DNA of 64,000 bases from positions 1,586,001 through 1,650,000 of the forward strand of contig CP119325.1 in the NCBI GenBank assembly GCA_029202525.1, written 5' to 3'. Positions 16,539 to 26,042 of this stretch are shown one piece after another (position 1 is the stretch's first letter; every line of letters starts with the position of its first letter). Source of the DNA: Candidatus Pseudomonas phytovorans (GTDB lineage: Bacteria; Pseudomonadota; Gammaproteobacteria; Pseudomonadales; Pseudomonadaceae). The position numbers were made by a program, and so were the translations under genes. The notes beneath the pieces are model-generated. The model was not told the origin of the DNA, did not search any database, and was given only the letters and a program-made list of their open reading frames with translations.

Positions 16539-19274
16539 ATGTTTGCGCCTTTGTTAAAAAAACTTTTTGGAAGCAAGAACGAGCGTGAAGTCAAACGCAT
16601 GCTCAAGACGGTGAGTATCGTCAATGCCTTCGAAGAGAAGATGGTGGCCCTCTCCGACGAGCAACTGCGGGGAAAGACCGCAGAGTTCAAGGAGCGTTTG
16701 GCCAAAGGCGAAACACTGGACCAATTGCTGCCTGAAGCCTTCGCCGTGGCCCGAGAGGCCGGCAAGCGCGTGATGGGTATGCGCCACTTCGATGTGCAGC
16801 TGATCGGTGGCATGACCCTGCACGAGGGTATGATCGCAGAAATGCGCACCGGTGAAGGCAAGACCTTGGTCGGTACCCTGGCCGTGTACCTCAACGCACT
16901 GTCCGGCAAGGGCGTGCACGTGGTCACCGTCAACGACTACCTCGCCCGCCGTGACGCCAACTGGATGCGCCCGCTGTACGAGTTCCTCGGCCTGTCGGTC
17001 GGAATCGTCTCGGCCTTCCAGCCGCCGGAAGAAAAGCGCGCCGCCTATGCGTCCGACATTACCTACGGCACCAACAACGAATTCGGTTTCGACTACCTGC
17101 GCGACAACATGGCGTTCAGCCAGGAAGAGAAGTTCCAGCGTGAACTTAACTTCTCCGTCATCGACGAAGTCGACTCCATCCTCATCGACGAAGCGCGTAC
17201 CCCACTGATCATCTCTGGTCAGGCCGAGGACAGCTCCAAGCTGTACATCGAGATCAACCGCCTGATCCCGCGCCTGACCCAGCACATCGAAGAAGTCGAA
17301 GGCCAGGTCACCCAGGAAGGCCACTACACCATCGACGAGAAGAGCCGTCAGGTCGAGCTGAACGAAGCCGGCCACCAGTTCATCGAAGAGATGCTGACCC
17401 AGGCCGGTTTGCTGGCCGAGGGCGAGAGCCTGTACTCCGCGCACAACCTGGGCCTGCTGACCCACGTTTACGCTGGCCTGCGCGCGCACAAGCTGTTCCA
17501 CCGCAACATTGAATACATCGTTCAGGACGGCCAGGTCCTGCTGATCGACGAGCATACCGGCCGGACCATGCCGGGCCGTCGCTTGTCTGAAGGCCTGCAC
17601 CAGGCCATCGAGGCAAAAGAGAACCTGAATATCCAGGCCGAGAGCCAGACCCTGGCTTCGACCACCTTCCAGAACTACTTCCGCTTGTACGCCAAGCTGT
17701 CCGGCATGACCGGTACCGCCGACACCGAAGCGTTCGAGTTCCAGTCGATCTACGCCCTCAACGTGATGGTCATTCCGCCGAACAAGCCATTGGCGCGTAA
17801 AGACTTCAACGACCTGGTGTACCTGACCGCTGACGAGAAATACGCCGCGATCATCGCCGACATCAAGGAAAGCATGACCCAGGGCCGGCCGATCCTGGTG
17901 GGTACTGCGACCATCGAAACTTCCGAGCACATGTCGAACCTGCTGAAGCAGGAAGGTATCGAGCACAAGGTACTGAACGCCAAGTACCACGAGAAGGAAG
18001 CCGAGATCATCGCGCAAGCCGGTGCCCCGGGTGCGCTGACCATCGCCACCAACATGGCTGGCCGTGGTACCGACATCCTGTTGGGTGGTAACTGGGAATC
18101 CGAAGTGGCCGCGCTGGAAAGCCCGACCGCCGAGCAGATCGCCCAGATCAAGGCCGATTGGCAGAAGCGTCACCAGCAGGTGATCGAAGCCGGTGGCCTG
18201 CACGTGATCGCTTCCGAGCGCCACGAATCGCGCCGTATCGACAACCAGCTGCGTGGCCGTTCCGGCCGCCAGGGTGACCCGGGCTCCAGCCGCTTCTACC
18301 TGTCGCTGGAAGACAGCCTGATGCGCATCTTCGCCTCTGACCGGGTGAAGAACTTCATGAAGGCACTGGGCATGCAGTCGGGCGAGGCCATCGAGCACCG
18401 CATGGTCACCAACGCCATCGAGAAGGCCCAGCGCAAGGTCGAAGGCCGCAACTTCGACATCCGTAAGCAATTGCTCGAATACGACGACGTGGCCAACGAG
18501 CAGCGCAAGGTGATCTACCACATGCGCAACAGCCTGCTGGCCGCCGAGAACATCGGCGACACCATCGCCGAATTCCGCAAGGAAGTACTGGACGCTACCA
18601 TCAGCCAGCACATCCCGCCGCAGTCGCTGCCCGAGCAGTGGGATGTGGTCGGCCTGGAAGCGGCACTGGCCAGCGATTTCGCCATGAAACTGCCGATCCA
18701 GCAGTGGCTCGACGAGGACGATCACCTCTACGAAGAGACCCTGCGCGAGAAGCTGCTGAACGAGATCACCACCGCCTACACCGAGAAGGAAGACCAGGCC
18801 GGCATCGACGCCCTGCGCACCTTCGAGAAGCAGATCTTGCTGCGCGTGCTGGACGACCTGTGGAAAGACCACCTGTCGACCATGGACCACCTGCGTCACG
18901 GTATTCACCTGCGTGGCTATGCGCAGAAGAACCCCAAGCAGGAGTACAAGCGCGAGTCGTTCAGCCTGTTCCAGGAACTGCTGGAGTCGATCAAGCGCGA
19001 CACCATTCGCGTGCTGTCGCACGTTCAGGTTCGCCGCGAAGACCCGATCGAAGAAGAAGCTCGCCTGCGCCGCGAGGCCGAGGAGCTGGCCAGCCGCATG
19101 CAGTTCCAGCACGCCGCTGCGCCGGGCCTGGAAAGCGAGCAACTGAGCGAGGAGGGTGCCGAAGTGGCGGTAGCCATGGCGCCGGTGCGTAACGACCAGA
19201 AGCTGGGCCGCAACGAGCCGTGCTACTGTGGTTCGGGCAAGAAGTTCAAGCATTGCCACGGGCAGATCGAGTGA
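16539..19274 (+). CDS. secA: Preprotein translocase ATPase SecA
   Basis: Motor of the Sec export pathway. Walker A is GEGKTLVGTLAVYL; the DEAD-type Walker B region is VIDEVDSILIDEARTP. Helicase motifs such as NMAGRGTDILLGGN follow. The C-terminus carries the zinc-binding motif CYCGSGKKFKHCHG, which contacts SecB and phospholipid. ATG 16539 gives the expected 911 residues; the frame is open to 16455, but this adds 28 non-conserved residues that would overlap the candidate promoter. Confidence 0.98.
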   Translation: MFAPLLKKLFGSKNEREVKRMLKTVSIVNAFEEKMVALSDEQLRGKTAEFKERLAKGETLDQLLPEAFAVAREAGKRVMGMRHFDVQLIGGMTLHEGMIAEMRTGEGKTLVGTLAVYLNALSGKGVHVVTVNDYLARRDANWMRPLYEFLGLSVGIVSAFQPPEEKRAAYASDITYGTNNEFGFDYLRDNMAFSQEEKFQRELNFSVIDEVDSILIDEARTPLIISGQAEDSSKLYIEINRLIPRLTQHIEEVEGQVTQEGHYTIDEKSRQVELNEAGHQFIEEMLTQAGLLAEGESLYSAHNLGLLTHVYAGLRAHKLFHRNIEYIVQDGQVLLIDEHTGRTMPGRRLSEGLHQAIEAKENLNIQAESQTLASTTFQNYFRLYAKLSGMTGTADTEAFEFQSIYALNVMVIPPNKPLARKDFNDLVYLTADEKYAAIIADIKESMTQGRPILVGTATIETSEHMSNLLKQEGIEHKVLNAKYHEKEAEIIAQAGAPGALTIATNMAGRGTDILLGGNWESEVAALESPTAEQIAQIKADWQKRHQQVIEAGGLHVIASERHESRRIDNQLRGRSGRQGDPGSSRFYLSLEDSLMRIFASDRVKNFMKALGMQSGEAIEHRMVTNAIEKAQRKVEGRNFDIRKQLLEYDDVANEQRKVIYHMRNSLLAAENIGDTIAEFRKEVLDATISQHIPPQSLPEQWDVVGLEAALASDFAMKLPIQQWLDEDDHLYEETLREKLLNEITTAYTEKEDQAGIDALRTFEKQILLRVLDDLWKDHLSTMDHLRHGIHLRGYAQKNPKQEYKRESFSLFQELLESIKRDTIRVLSHVQVRREDPIEEEARLRREAEELASRMQFQHAAAPGLESEQLSEEGAEVAVAMAPVRNDQKLGRNEPCYCGSGKKFKHCHGQIE

Positions 19275-19306
19275 TCTGACAAGGCTGTTGTAACCTGACA
19301 CATCCC

Positions 19307-19332
19307 GGGGCCGCTTTGCGGCCCCGCTTTTT
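19307..19332 (+). terminator. Intrinsic terminator after secA
   Basis: GGGGCCGC-TTT-GCGGCCCC hairpin followed by CTTTTT. It lies between secA and argJ and should separate their transcripts. Confidence 0.88.
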
Positions 19333-19363
19333 GACATCAACCGTATTTTCTAGGAGCGCTCTA

Positions 19364-20581
19364 ATGGCTGTTGGTCTTGGTCCTTTGCCCACCCTGCACC
19401 CGGTTCCGGGTTTTGAACTCGGCATCGCTTCTGCCGGTATCAAGCGCCCGGGGCGCAAGGATGTGGTGGTCATGCGCTGTGCCGAAGGCTCCAGCGTGGC
19501 TGGCGTGTTCACCCTCAATGCCTTCTGCGCAGCGCCGGTGATCCTGTCCAAGCAGCGTGTACAGGGCACTGTGCGCTACCTGCTGACCAACACCGGTAAC
19601 GCCAACGCCGGCACCGGCGCGCCAGGCCTGGCCGCAGCCGAACGTACCTGCGCCAAGCTGGCCGAGCTGACCGGCGTACCCGCCGAGTCGGTACTGCCGT
19701 TCTCCACTGGCGTCATCGGCGAGCCACTGCCGGTCGAGAAGATCGAAGGTGCACTGCAGATGGCTCTCGACAACCTGTCGGAAAACCACTGGGCTGAAGC
19801 CGCCACCGGCATCATGACCACCGATACCCTGCCCAAGGGTGCCAGCCGCCAGTTCCAGCACGATGGCGTGACCGTTACCGTCACCGGCATCAGCAAGGGT
19901 GCAGGCATGATCCGCCCGAACATGGCCACCATGCTCGGCTACATCGCCACCGACGCCAAGGTTGCCCCGGCGGTGCTCAAGGACCTGATGCTGGACGGCG
20001 CCAACAAGTCGTTCAACCGCATCACTATCGACGGCGACACCTCGACCAACGACTGCTGCATGCTGATCGCGACCGGCAAGGCCAACCTGCCGGAAGTGAC
20101 CGAAGCCAGCGGCGCGCTGTTCGAAGCGCTAAAAAAGGCCGTGTTCGAAGTGTGCATGGAAGTGGCCCAGGCCATCGTCCGTGACGGCGAAGGCGCCACC
20201 AAGTTCGTGACCGTGCAGGTCAACGGTGGTGGCAACCACCAGGAATGCCTGGACGTCGGCTATGCCGTGGCCCATTCGCCCCTGATCAAGACCGCACTGT
20301 TCGCCTCCGACCCGAACTGGGGCCGCATTCTGGCCGCCGTTGGCCGCGCTGGCGTGCCGGAGCTGGATGTGAGCCTGATCGACGTGTATCTGGACAGCGT
20401 GTGCATCGCCAGCAAAGGCGGCCGCAACCCGAGCTACACCGAAGCCCAAGGCTCGGCAGTGATGGCCCAGGAAGAGATCACCATCCGTATCGAGCTGGGC
20501 CGTGGCCAGTGCAGCGAAACCATCTGGACCACCGACCTGTCCCACGAGTACGTGAAGATCAACGCCGAGTACCGTACCTGA
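19364..20581 (+). CDS. argJ: Glutamate N-acetyltransferase / amino-acid acetyltransferase ArgJ
   Basis: Arginine biosynthesis enzyme that recycles the acetyl group from N-acetylornithine to glutamate. The proenzyme cuts itself between Ala and Thr in the motif MIRPNMATMLGY, seen here near residue 190, and the new N-terminal Thr is the nucleophile. GNANAGTGAPG near residue 80 is conserved. ATG 19364 follows TAGGAGCG and gives 405 residues; the in-frame codon at 19316 sits in the secA terminator and is rejected. Confidence 0.96.
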   Translation: MAVGLGPLPTLHPVPGFELGIASAGIKRPGRKDVVVMRCAEGSSVAGVFTLNAFCAAPVILSKQRVQGTVRYLLTNTGNANAGTGAPGLAAAERTCAKLAELTGVPAESVLPFSTGVIGEPLPVEKIEGALQMALDNLSENHWAEAATGIMTTDTLPKGASRQFQHDGVTVTVTGISKGAGMIRPNMATMLGYIATDAKVAPAVLKDLMLDGANKSFNRITIDGDTSTNDCCMLIATGKANLPEVTEASGALFEALKKAVFEVCMEVAQAIVRDGEGATKFVTVQVNGGGNHQECLDVGYAVAHSPLIKTALFASDPNWGRILAAVGRAGVPELDVSLIDVYLDSVCIASKGGRNPSYTEAQGSAVMAQEEITIRIELGRGQCSETIWTTDLSHEYVKINAEYRT

Positions 20582-20587
20582 TTTAAT

Positions 20588-20699
20588 GCTGCGGCCGCTT
20601 GGCGCGGCTTGCCCGGTCCCACAGGTACAGCACAAGGCCTGAATGTTGTGCGGTACCTGTGGGAGCGGGCAAGCCCGCGAAGGGCTGCAAAGCAGCCCC
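20588..20699. repeat. REP pair after argJ
   Basis: Two inverted REP units flanking a spacer of about 30 bases. The left unit is slightly degenerate (GGCGCGGCTTGCCCGGTCCCAC). The right unit is canonical and is extended by GGGCTGCAAAGCAGCC. Confidence 0.85.
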
Positions 20700-20726
20700 G
20701 AAATCCCAGATACATGGAGCCGAAAC

Positions 20727-21359
20727 ATGAGCTATCAACTGATCATCGGCGACAAGCTGTACTCCTCCTGGTCACTGCGTGGCGCCCTGGCCCTCGAGTT
20801 GGCCGGCGTGCCCTACGAAGAAACCCGGATCAAGCTCGACCAGCCTGACACCCGTCAGCGCATCCTCGCTTTCTCCTCTACCGGCAAGGTGCCGTTGCTG
20901 AAGACAGAGCACGGTGTGATCGCCGACTCCCTGGCCATCGCCGAATACCTCAACGAACAGCACCCCGACGCCCAGCTGTGGCCTGCCGACGTTGCCGCCC
21001 GTGCCCAGGCCCGTTCGGCTTGCGCGCAGATGCACAGCGGTTTCTTGGCCCTGCGTGGTGCCATGCCGTTCGACCTGTCGCGTGACCAGGCCCTGGACGA
21101 TGTGCCGCTGGACGTGCAGGTCGACATCGACCGTATCGTCGCGCTGTGGTCCGAATGCCGCGTGGTGGCCAAGGACAGCGGCCCGTTCCTGTTCGGCATA
21201 CCGAGCCTGGCCGACGCCTTCTTCGCCCCGGTGGCTGTGCGCCTGCGCACCTACCGGGTGGAAGTGCCGGCAGAGGCGGCAGCCTACATCGAAACCATTT
21301 ATCAGTGGCCAGCCTTCAAGGCTTGGCAGCAGGCCGGCCTGGCGGAGCGTGAAGGGTGA
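20727..21359 (+). CDS. Glutathione S-transferase family protein
   Basis: A 210-residue cytosolic GST-fold protein. The N-terminal thioredoxin-like domain contains YSSWSLRGALALEL, with a Ser that may activate glutathione, and then TGKVPLL and DSLAIAEYL, the cis-Pro and gamma-glutamyl-binding regions. The C-terminal helical domain ends at TIYQWPAFKAWQQAG. ATG 20727 avoids an extension into the REP element. It overlaps the next gene by four bases (GTGA). The substrate is unknown. Confidence 0.88.
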   Translation: MSYQLIIGDKLYSSWSLRGALALELAGVPYEETRIKLDQPDTRQRILAFSSTGKVPLLKTEHGVIADSLAIAEYLNEQHPDAQLWPADVAARAQARSACAQMHSGFLALRGAMPFDLSRDQALDDVPLDVQVDIDRIVALWSECRVVAKDSGPFLFGIPSLADAFFAPVAVRLRTYRVEVPAEAAAYIETIYQWPAFKAWQQAGLAEREG

Positions 21360-22300
21360 AACGGATACATGTTGTAGCTGCGGTCATTCGCGGGGCTGAC
21401 GGCCGCATTCTGATTGCACGCAGGGCCGATACCCAGCACCAGGGCGGCCTCTGGGAGTTTCCAGGCGGCAAGGTAGAAGCCGGCGAAACCGTGGAAGTAG
21501 CGCTGGCGCGTGAACTGCGCGAGGAACTGGGCATCGAGGTGGCCCGTTCACGTGCGCTGATCAAGGTCAGCCATGACTACCCCGACAAACAGGTGCTGCT
21601 GGACGTGCGCGAGGTCGAAGCGTTTACGGGCGAACCTCATGGCGCAGAAGGGCAGCCGCTGGAATGGGTGAACCCGCGTGATCTGTCGCAATACGAATTC
21701 CCGGAAGCCAACAAACCCATCGTCGCTGCAGCGCGGCTTCCGGACCAGTACCTGATTACCCCGGATGGCCTGGAAGTGCCACAGATGCTCAAGGGCATCC
21801 AGAAGGCAGTGGCCAACGGTATTCGCCTGATCCAGCTGCGAGCGCCGGACATGTACGACCCCAAGTACCGTGATGTGGCGGTGGATGCGGTCGGGTTGTG
21901 TGGGAGCAAGGCGCAACTGATGCTCAAAGGGCCGCTGGAGTGGCTGGGTGATTTCCCTTCGGCCGGTTGGCACCTGACGGCGGCGCAATTGCGCAAGTAC
22001 GCTGCCAAGGGCCGGCCGTTCCCCAAGGAGCGCTGGCTGGCGGCGTCTTGCCACAATGCCGAGGAGCTGGCGCTGGCTGAGCAGATGGGGGTGGACTTCG
22101 TTACCTTGTCGCCGGTCCAGGCCACCCAGACTCACCCAGAGGCGGTGCCGCTGGGGTGGGATGAGGCGCAGCGGTTGATTGCCGGGTTCAGCAAGCCGGT
22201 TTATTTGCTGGGCGGGGTAGGGCCTGATCAGCGCGAGCAAGCCTGGGACGCCGGGGCACAAGGTGTTGCCGGGATCCGGGCCTTCTGGCCTGAGGCCTGA
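21356..22300 (+). CDS. Nudix hydrolase fused to a ThiE-like domain
   Basis: A 314-residue two-domain protein. Residues 1-130 are a MutT-like Nudix domain with the box GGKVEAGETVEVALARELREELGIE (positions about 40-64), complete in its Glu residues. Residues about 145-314 resemble the TIM-barrel of thiamine monophosphate synthase/TenI, with IRLIQLRAPDM and a C-terminal YLLGGVGP. Such fusions are annotated as 8-oxo-dGTPase MutT in pseudomonads. The start is GTG overlapping the GST stop. The job of the second domain is not known. Confidence 0.9.
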   Translation: MKRIHVVAAVIRGADGRILIARRADTQHQGGLWEFPGGKVEAGETVEVALARELREELGIEVARSRALIKVSHDYPDKQVLLDVREVEAFTGEPHGAEGQPLEWVNPRDLSQYEFPEANKPIVAAARLPDQYLITPDGLEVPQMLKGIQKAVANGIRLIQLRAPDMYDPKYRDVAVDAVGLCGSKAQLMLKGPLEWLGDFPSAGWHLTAAQLRKYAAKGRPFPKERWLAASCHNAEELALAEQMGVDFVTLSPVQATQTHPEAVPLGWDEAQRLIAGFSKPVYLLGGVGPDQREQAWDAGAQGVAGIRAFWPEA

Positions 22301-22313
22301 GTCGCCTGTAACA

Positions 22314-22434
22314 GGGGCCGCTTTGCGGCCCATTCGCGGGCATGCCCGCTCCCACAGGTAGTGCGCCGGACCTGAGGGCAGTGAGGTATCTGTGGGAGCG
22401 GGCTTGTCCCGCGAATGGGCTGCAAAGCAGCCCC
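22314..22434. repeat. REP pair between convergent genes
   Basis: Inverted REP units with outer arms GGGGCCGCTTTGCGGCCCATTCGCGGGC and the matching GCGAATGGGCTGCAAAGCAGCCCC. It fills the gap between two convergent genes, a typical REP location. Confidence 0.9.
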
Positions 22435-22441
22435 AGAGATA

Positions 22442-23008
22442 TCAGCCTTTCGGTTTCTCGGCAGGCTGCCACAAAACCTCAGCCACCCCCTGCCGCCGCC
22501 CAATGATCCGAGCCGCCACAAAAAGCAGATCGGAAAGCCGGTTGATATACGCCAACCCAACCCCTTCCAGTGGTTCCACCGCATTCAACTGCTGGCACCG
22601 CCGCTCCGCACTGCGCGCCAGGCTGCGGCACACATGGGCCTGCGCCACCAGCGCCGAACCACTGGGCAGAATGAAGTTCTTCAGCGGCCCCAGCTCTTCG
22701 TTCCACACATCGATGGCGGCTTCCAGGCGCTCCACTTCTGCCAAGGTCAACGCCTGATAGCTCGGCATCGCCAGCTCACCGCCCAGGTCGAACAAGCGAT
22801 GCTGGCACGGCACCAGCACGGCGCTCACCTCATCCATACCTTGCTTGTCCAGCCCCGCCAGCAGCAGGCCCAACTGGCTGTTCAGGCTGTCCACCTCGCC
22901 AATCGCTTCTATCCGCGGGTGGTCCTTGGGCACACGGCGCCCGTCGCCCAGGCCGGTTTCGCCCTTGTCGCCGGTGCGTGTGTAGATCTTCGACAGGCGA
23001 TAGCCCAT
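22442..23008 (-). CDS. pduO: PduO-type cob(I)alamin adenosyltransferase
   Basis: Transfers the adenosyl group of ATP to cob(I)alamin, making coenzyme B12. The ATP-binding N-terminus YTRTGDKGETGLGDG (about residues 8-22) is diagnostic for the PduO type. The helical-bundle motifs ELGPLKNFILPSG and AHVCRSLARSAER follow. The start at 23008 (MGYRLSKIYTR) gives 188 residues; the longer open frame runs into the kinase gene. Only one base separates it from the upstream kinase gene, so the two are probably co-transcribed. Confidence 0.93.
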   Translation of the reverse strand: MGYRLSKIYTRTGDKGETGLGDGRRVPKDHPRIEAIGEVDSLNSQLGLLLAGLDKQGMDEVSAVLVPCQHRLFDLGGELAMPSYQALTLAEVERLEAAIDVWNEELGPLKNFILPSGSALVAQAHVCRSLARSAERRCQQLNAVEPLEGVGLAYINRLSDLLFVAARIIGRRQGVAEVLWQPAEKPKG

Positions 23009-23009
23009 G

Positions 23010-25034
23010 TCACTTCTCCGTGTTGGCCGGCGTCGCCGGCTGGCCGAGGGGCAGGCGCAGGGTAAAGCAGGTGCCCTGGCCGGGCGTGGACTGCACTTCC
23101 ATCTGCCCCTTGTGGTTGTTGGTGATGATGAAATACGAAACCGACAGGCCCAGACCAGTGCCTTGGCCGATTTCCTTGGTGGTGAAGAACGGCTCGAAGG
23201 TGCGTTTGCGCACCGCCTCGGGCATACCCACGCCATTGTCCTCGACCTGGATTTCTGCCCATGGCGGGTTCAGCCGGGTGCGCAGGGTGATGCGCCCGGG
23301 CTCGCTGGGCTGGGGCCGCATGTGGATGGCCTGAGCCGCGTTTTTCAGCAGGTTTAGTAGTACCTGTTCCAGTTCGTTGGCGGTGCAGGGTACCGGGCCC
23401 AGTTCAGGGTCGAACTGGCGCACAATGGCCTGGCCCTTGAAGTCGAAGCCGATGGTCAGGTCGAAGTCATTGCTGGCAATTTCCACCGCCTGGTCGATCA
23501 GTGCCGGCAGGTCGCATGGCGCCAACTGGCGGTTGCTGCGCCGGCTGAAGCTGAGCATGTGGGTGACGATCTTGGCTGCCCTGGCACCGGCCTGCTGAAT
23601 GCCATCAAGCAGCTGTGGCACCTCGCGGTTGTCCAGATAGCGGTTGACCGTGGCCAGGTCGATGCCTATCTCATCGGCTTGTTCCTGATTGCGCGGCAGC
23701 TCGGGCGACAGGCGCCGACGGATGTTCTGCACGTTATGCAGGATGGCGCCCAGCGGGTTGTTGATCTCGTGGGCCATGCCCGCCGCGAGGCCACCGACCG
23801 AGAGCATCTTCTCGGATTGCACCATCATCTCTTCAAGTGAAAGGCGCTGGGTAATGTCGTCGATGCGGATGACCACGCCGCGCCCGCCACCGCCTGTCAG
23901 CGGGTAGAAGGTCAGGGCGTAGTGGCGCAGGTCATCGCCTTTGGCCCAGGTGACCCGCTCGATCTTGGCTACCCGGTGCTTTTCCACGGTTTCCTTCAAC
24001 TGCGGCAAGAACGGCTTGAGCGGCTCGAAGGCGATGAACACCGGCTGGTTCAGCGCTTCGTCCAGTGGCGTACCTGAAAGTACCGTGGCTTCGTGGTTCC
24101 ACTGGGTCACATACAGCTGCTCGTCGAGGGCGATCAGCGCCGAGGGCATGGAGTCGATGATGCTGTTGAGGTAGTTCTGGAAGCCCGTGAGTTTTTTCTC
24201 GATCTTGCTGCGTACCTGCACTTCCAGCTCAAGCTTGCGGTTTGTGTGGCGGGTTTCCTCGGCCAGGCCCTGGGCTTGATCGTAGGCGCTCTGGAATTCG
24301 TCTCGCGCGCGCTTGAGCTGCTGCTCGCGGCCCTCGATGCGCGAGAGCATGGTGTTGAAGGCTTCAGCCAGGCTACCGATTTCGTCATCGTTGCCGCGCC
24401 TGGCGCGCAGGGCATAGCTCTCTTCACGGGTGACCTGGCGGCTGAGTTCTTCGAGCTGATTGATCGGCTGGGTAATCAGGCGTTTTATCTGCCGGGCGAC
24501 CACAATCCACAGCAGGATGCTGAACACCAGGATGCCCAGGCTGGCGCTGAGGGTGCCGGTATAGAAGGCTGTGGGCAGCTCGCTGCTGGCCACCAGCAGC
24601 AGGTGTGCAGGCGGGTTGGCGTCGCGCGGGATGCGGATCAGCTGGGTGCTGCGAAACTCCATCAGGCGCCAGCCGTCGATGTTACGAAAACGCTTGGGCA
24701 GCGCCAGTGGCTCGCCATGCTGCAACTGCGCGAGCATGCGCCCATCGCCGCCGTAGACAGCGGCGGCGCGCAGCGGCGTGTAGCTGTGTAGTTCATTGAG
24801 CAGGGCGTTGGCGGTTTCCGGGTTATCGCCGGCGCGGGCTGCAAGCTGAGGGTTGGCCACCAGCCGGCCGATGGTCTGCAGAGCTTGGGGTGCCATGCTT
24901 TCCTGAGTGATCCAGTAGGCGGCGCTGATGAAGGTGAGGTTGGCCACCAGCAGGATGGTCACCAGCAATACCAGCAGGGCCGCCAGCAGCTTCTGCCCGA
25001 CCGGGAGGTTTTCCAGGCGTTGGCGCAAGGTCAT
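23010..25034 (-). CDS. Membrane sensor histidine kinase (HAMP-PAS-HisKA-HATPase)
   Basis: A 674-residue kinase. A membrane segment at about residues 15-38 is followed by a periplasmic sensor domain and a second segment at about 178-200. A HAMP linker with a long coiled coil comes next, then a PAS domain starting near YLNSIIDSMPSALIALD. The phospho-acceptor is His422 in AHEINNPLGA. The ATP-binding domain has LLNLLKNAAQAI, VEDNGVGMP and GTGLGLSVSY. No response regulator is adjacent, so it is an orphan here. It sits one base upstream of the adenosyltransferase gene. Confidence 0.9.
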   Translation of the reverse strand: MTLRQRLENLPVGQKLLAALLVLLVTILLVANLTFISAAYWITQESMAPQALQTIGRLVANPQLAARAGDNPETANALLNELHSYTPLRAAAVYGGDGRMLAQLQHGEPLALPKRFRNIDGWRLMEFRSTQLIRIPRDANPPAHLLLVASSELPTAFYTGTLSASLGILVFSILLWIVVARQIKRLITQPINQLEELSRQVTREESYALRARRGNDDEIGSLAEAFNTMLSRIEGREQQLKRARDEFQSAYDQAQGLAEETRHTNRKLELEVQVRSKIEKKLTGFQNYLNSIIDSMPSALIALDEQLYVTQWNHEATVLSGTPLDEALNQPVFIAFEPLKPFLPQLKETVEKHRVAKIERVTWAKGDDLRHYALTFYPLTGGGGRGVVIRIDDITQRLSLEEMMVQSEKMLSVGGLAAGMAHEINNPLGAILHNVQNIRRRLSPELPRNQEQADEIGIDLATVNRYLDNREVPQLLDGIQQAGARAAKIVTHMLSFSRRSNRQLAPCDLPALIDQAVEIASNDFDLTIGFDFKGQAIVRQFDPELGPVPCTANELEQVLLNLLKNAAQAIHMRPQPSEPGRITLRTRLNPPWAEIQVEDNGVGMPEAVRKRTFEPFFTTKEIGQGTGLGLSVSYFIITNNHKGQMEVQSTPGQGTCFTLRLPLGQPATPANTEK

Positions 25035-25071
25035 GGGCTAGGCAATGTCCGTATCCGGTTGAAAGGGCGCG

Positions 25072-25989
25072 TCAGTCGCAGGGCAAGCCACGCAGGCGCA
25101 AGTTATCGACCAGGCGCTGGTGCAGGCGTTCCAGTCGGGGCAGCTGCAGGCCGTGGCGCCCGGCCGCACGGCAAGTATGGCCAAGCAGGTAGTGGACCTC
25201 GGTACGTCGGCCTGCGCGCACATCCTGGTACATGGAAGAGTAGTTGGCCGCGGTGGCAAGGATCACTCGCTGCACTTCTTCGTTCAGCTCGTCTGCCGCT
25301 TGCGGCTGCCCGCAACGCTGCAGCAACTGGACCAGTTCGACGCACAGCGCATCGACTTCACCCAGGTGCCCCAGCAACCCGCCATTCTGGCATTCGTGCA
25401 GCACGGTCAGCGGGTTGATGGCGCAGTTGAGCGCCAGCTTGCGCCATAGGCGGGTGAGGATGTCTACCGTCCATTCGGCAGGGATACCGGCTTCGTGCAG
25501 GTCATCGAACCACGTGGGGATTGCCGGGTTGCGAGGGTCGCCCAGCCAGTTGAAACCGTGGCCGGCAAAGCGCACCTGCCAGTCCCCCTCGCGAAAGGCG
25601 CCTTCGGTGCTGGAGGCGAAAATGCAGCGTGCGTGGGGCACCAGCTCGGCCACTTCGTCCTGGCTGCCCAGGCCGTTCTGCAGCAACAGCACTTCGGCGC
25701 CCTCGGCCAGCCGCGGCGCCAAGCCGGCAATGGCCGGGGCCGCGTCGTAGGCCTTGCACGCCACCAGCAGGCGGTGGATCGGGCCCTGCGCCTGTGCGGT
25801 TTCGGCAGGGATGGCATAGTGGCGAGACTGGTCCTGTTCGACCAGGGTCAGGCCGCCGGCCTGCTGATATGCCTGGAGGCGTTGCCCGTCACGCAGGATC
25901 AGGCGCACGGCCTTGCCTGCGCGCGCCAGGCGGCAGGCCCACAGGCTGCCCAGGCTACCGGCGCCGAGAATATGCCAGGTGCTGCTCAT
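25072..25989 (-). CDS. 2-dehydropantoate 2-reductase-like protein (PanE family)
   Basis: A 305-residue NADP-dependent reductase of the PanE/ApbA family. The N-terminal Rossmann loop is WHILGAGSLGSLWACRLARAG. The catalytic-lysine region of the C-terminal domain is seen in LTRLWRKLALNCAINPLTVLHECQNG. The open frame runs far upstream on this strand, but the start at 25989 is set by the Rossmann N-terminus and the yajQ promoter region beyond it. It may make pantoate or act on another ketoacid; paralogues are common. Confidence 0.85.
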   Translation of the reverse strand: MSSTWHILGAGSLGSLWACRLARAGKAVRLILRDGQRLQAYQQAGGLTLVEQDQSRHYAIPAETAQAQGPIHRLLVACKAYDAAPAIAGLAPRLAEGAEVLLLQNGLGSQDEVAELVPHARCIFASSTEGAFREGDWQVRFAGHGFNWLGDPRNPAIPTWFDDLHEAGIPAEWTVDILTRLWRKLALNCAINPLTVLHECQNGGLLGHLGEVDALCVELVQLLQRCGQPQAADELNEEVQRVILATAANYSSMYQDVRAGRRTEVHYLLGHTCRAAGRHGLQLPRLERLHQRLVDNLRLRGLPCD

Positions 25990-26007
25990 ATGCGTTTCGC
26001 AACCCGT

Positions 26008-26013
26008 TATAAT
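26008..26013 (+). promoter_or_regulatory. -10 box upstream of yajQ
   Basis: A perfect TATAAT with a preceding TG-like context (CGTTATAATG). No good -35 is visible 17 bases upstream. It is placed about 80 bases before the yajQ start. Confidence 0.5.
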
Positions 26014-26042
26014 GAGTCCGCATTTTAACCGTCTAACCCTGA

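Noticed and set aside
16554..19340. A 928-codon open frame antisense to secA.
   Set aside because: It is the mirror of a long high-G+C gene. The product is low in recognisable domains and secA is certain.
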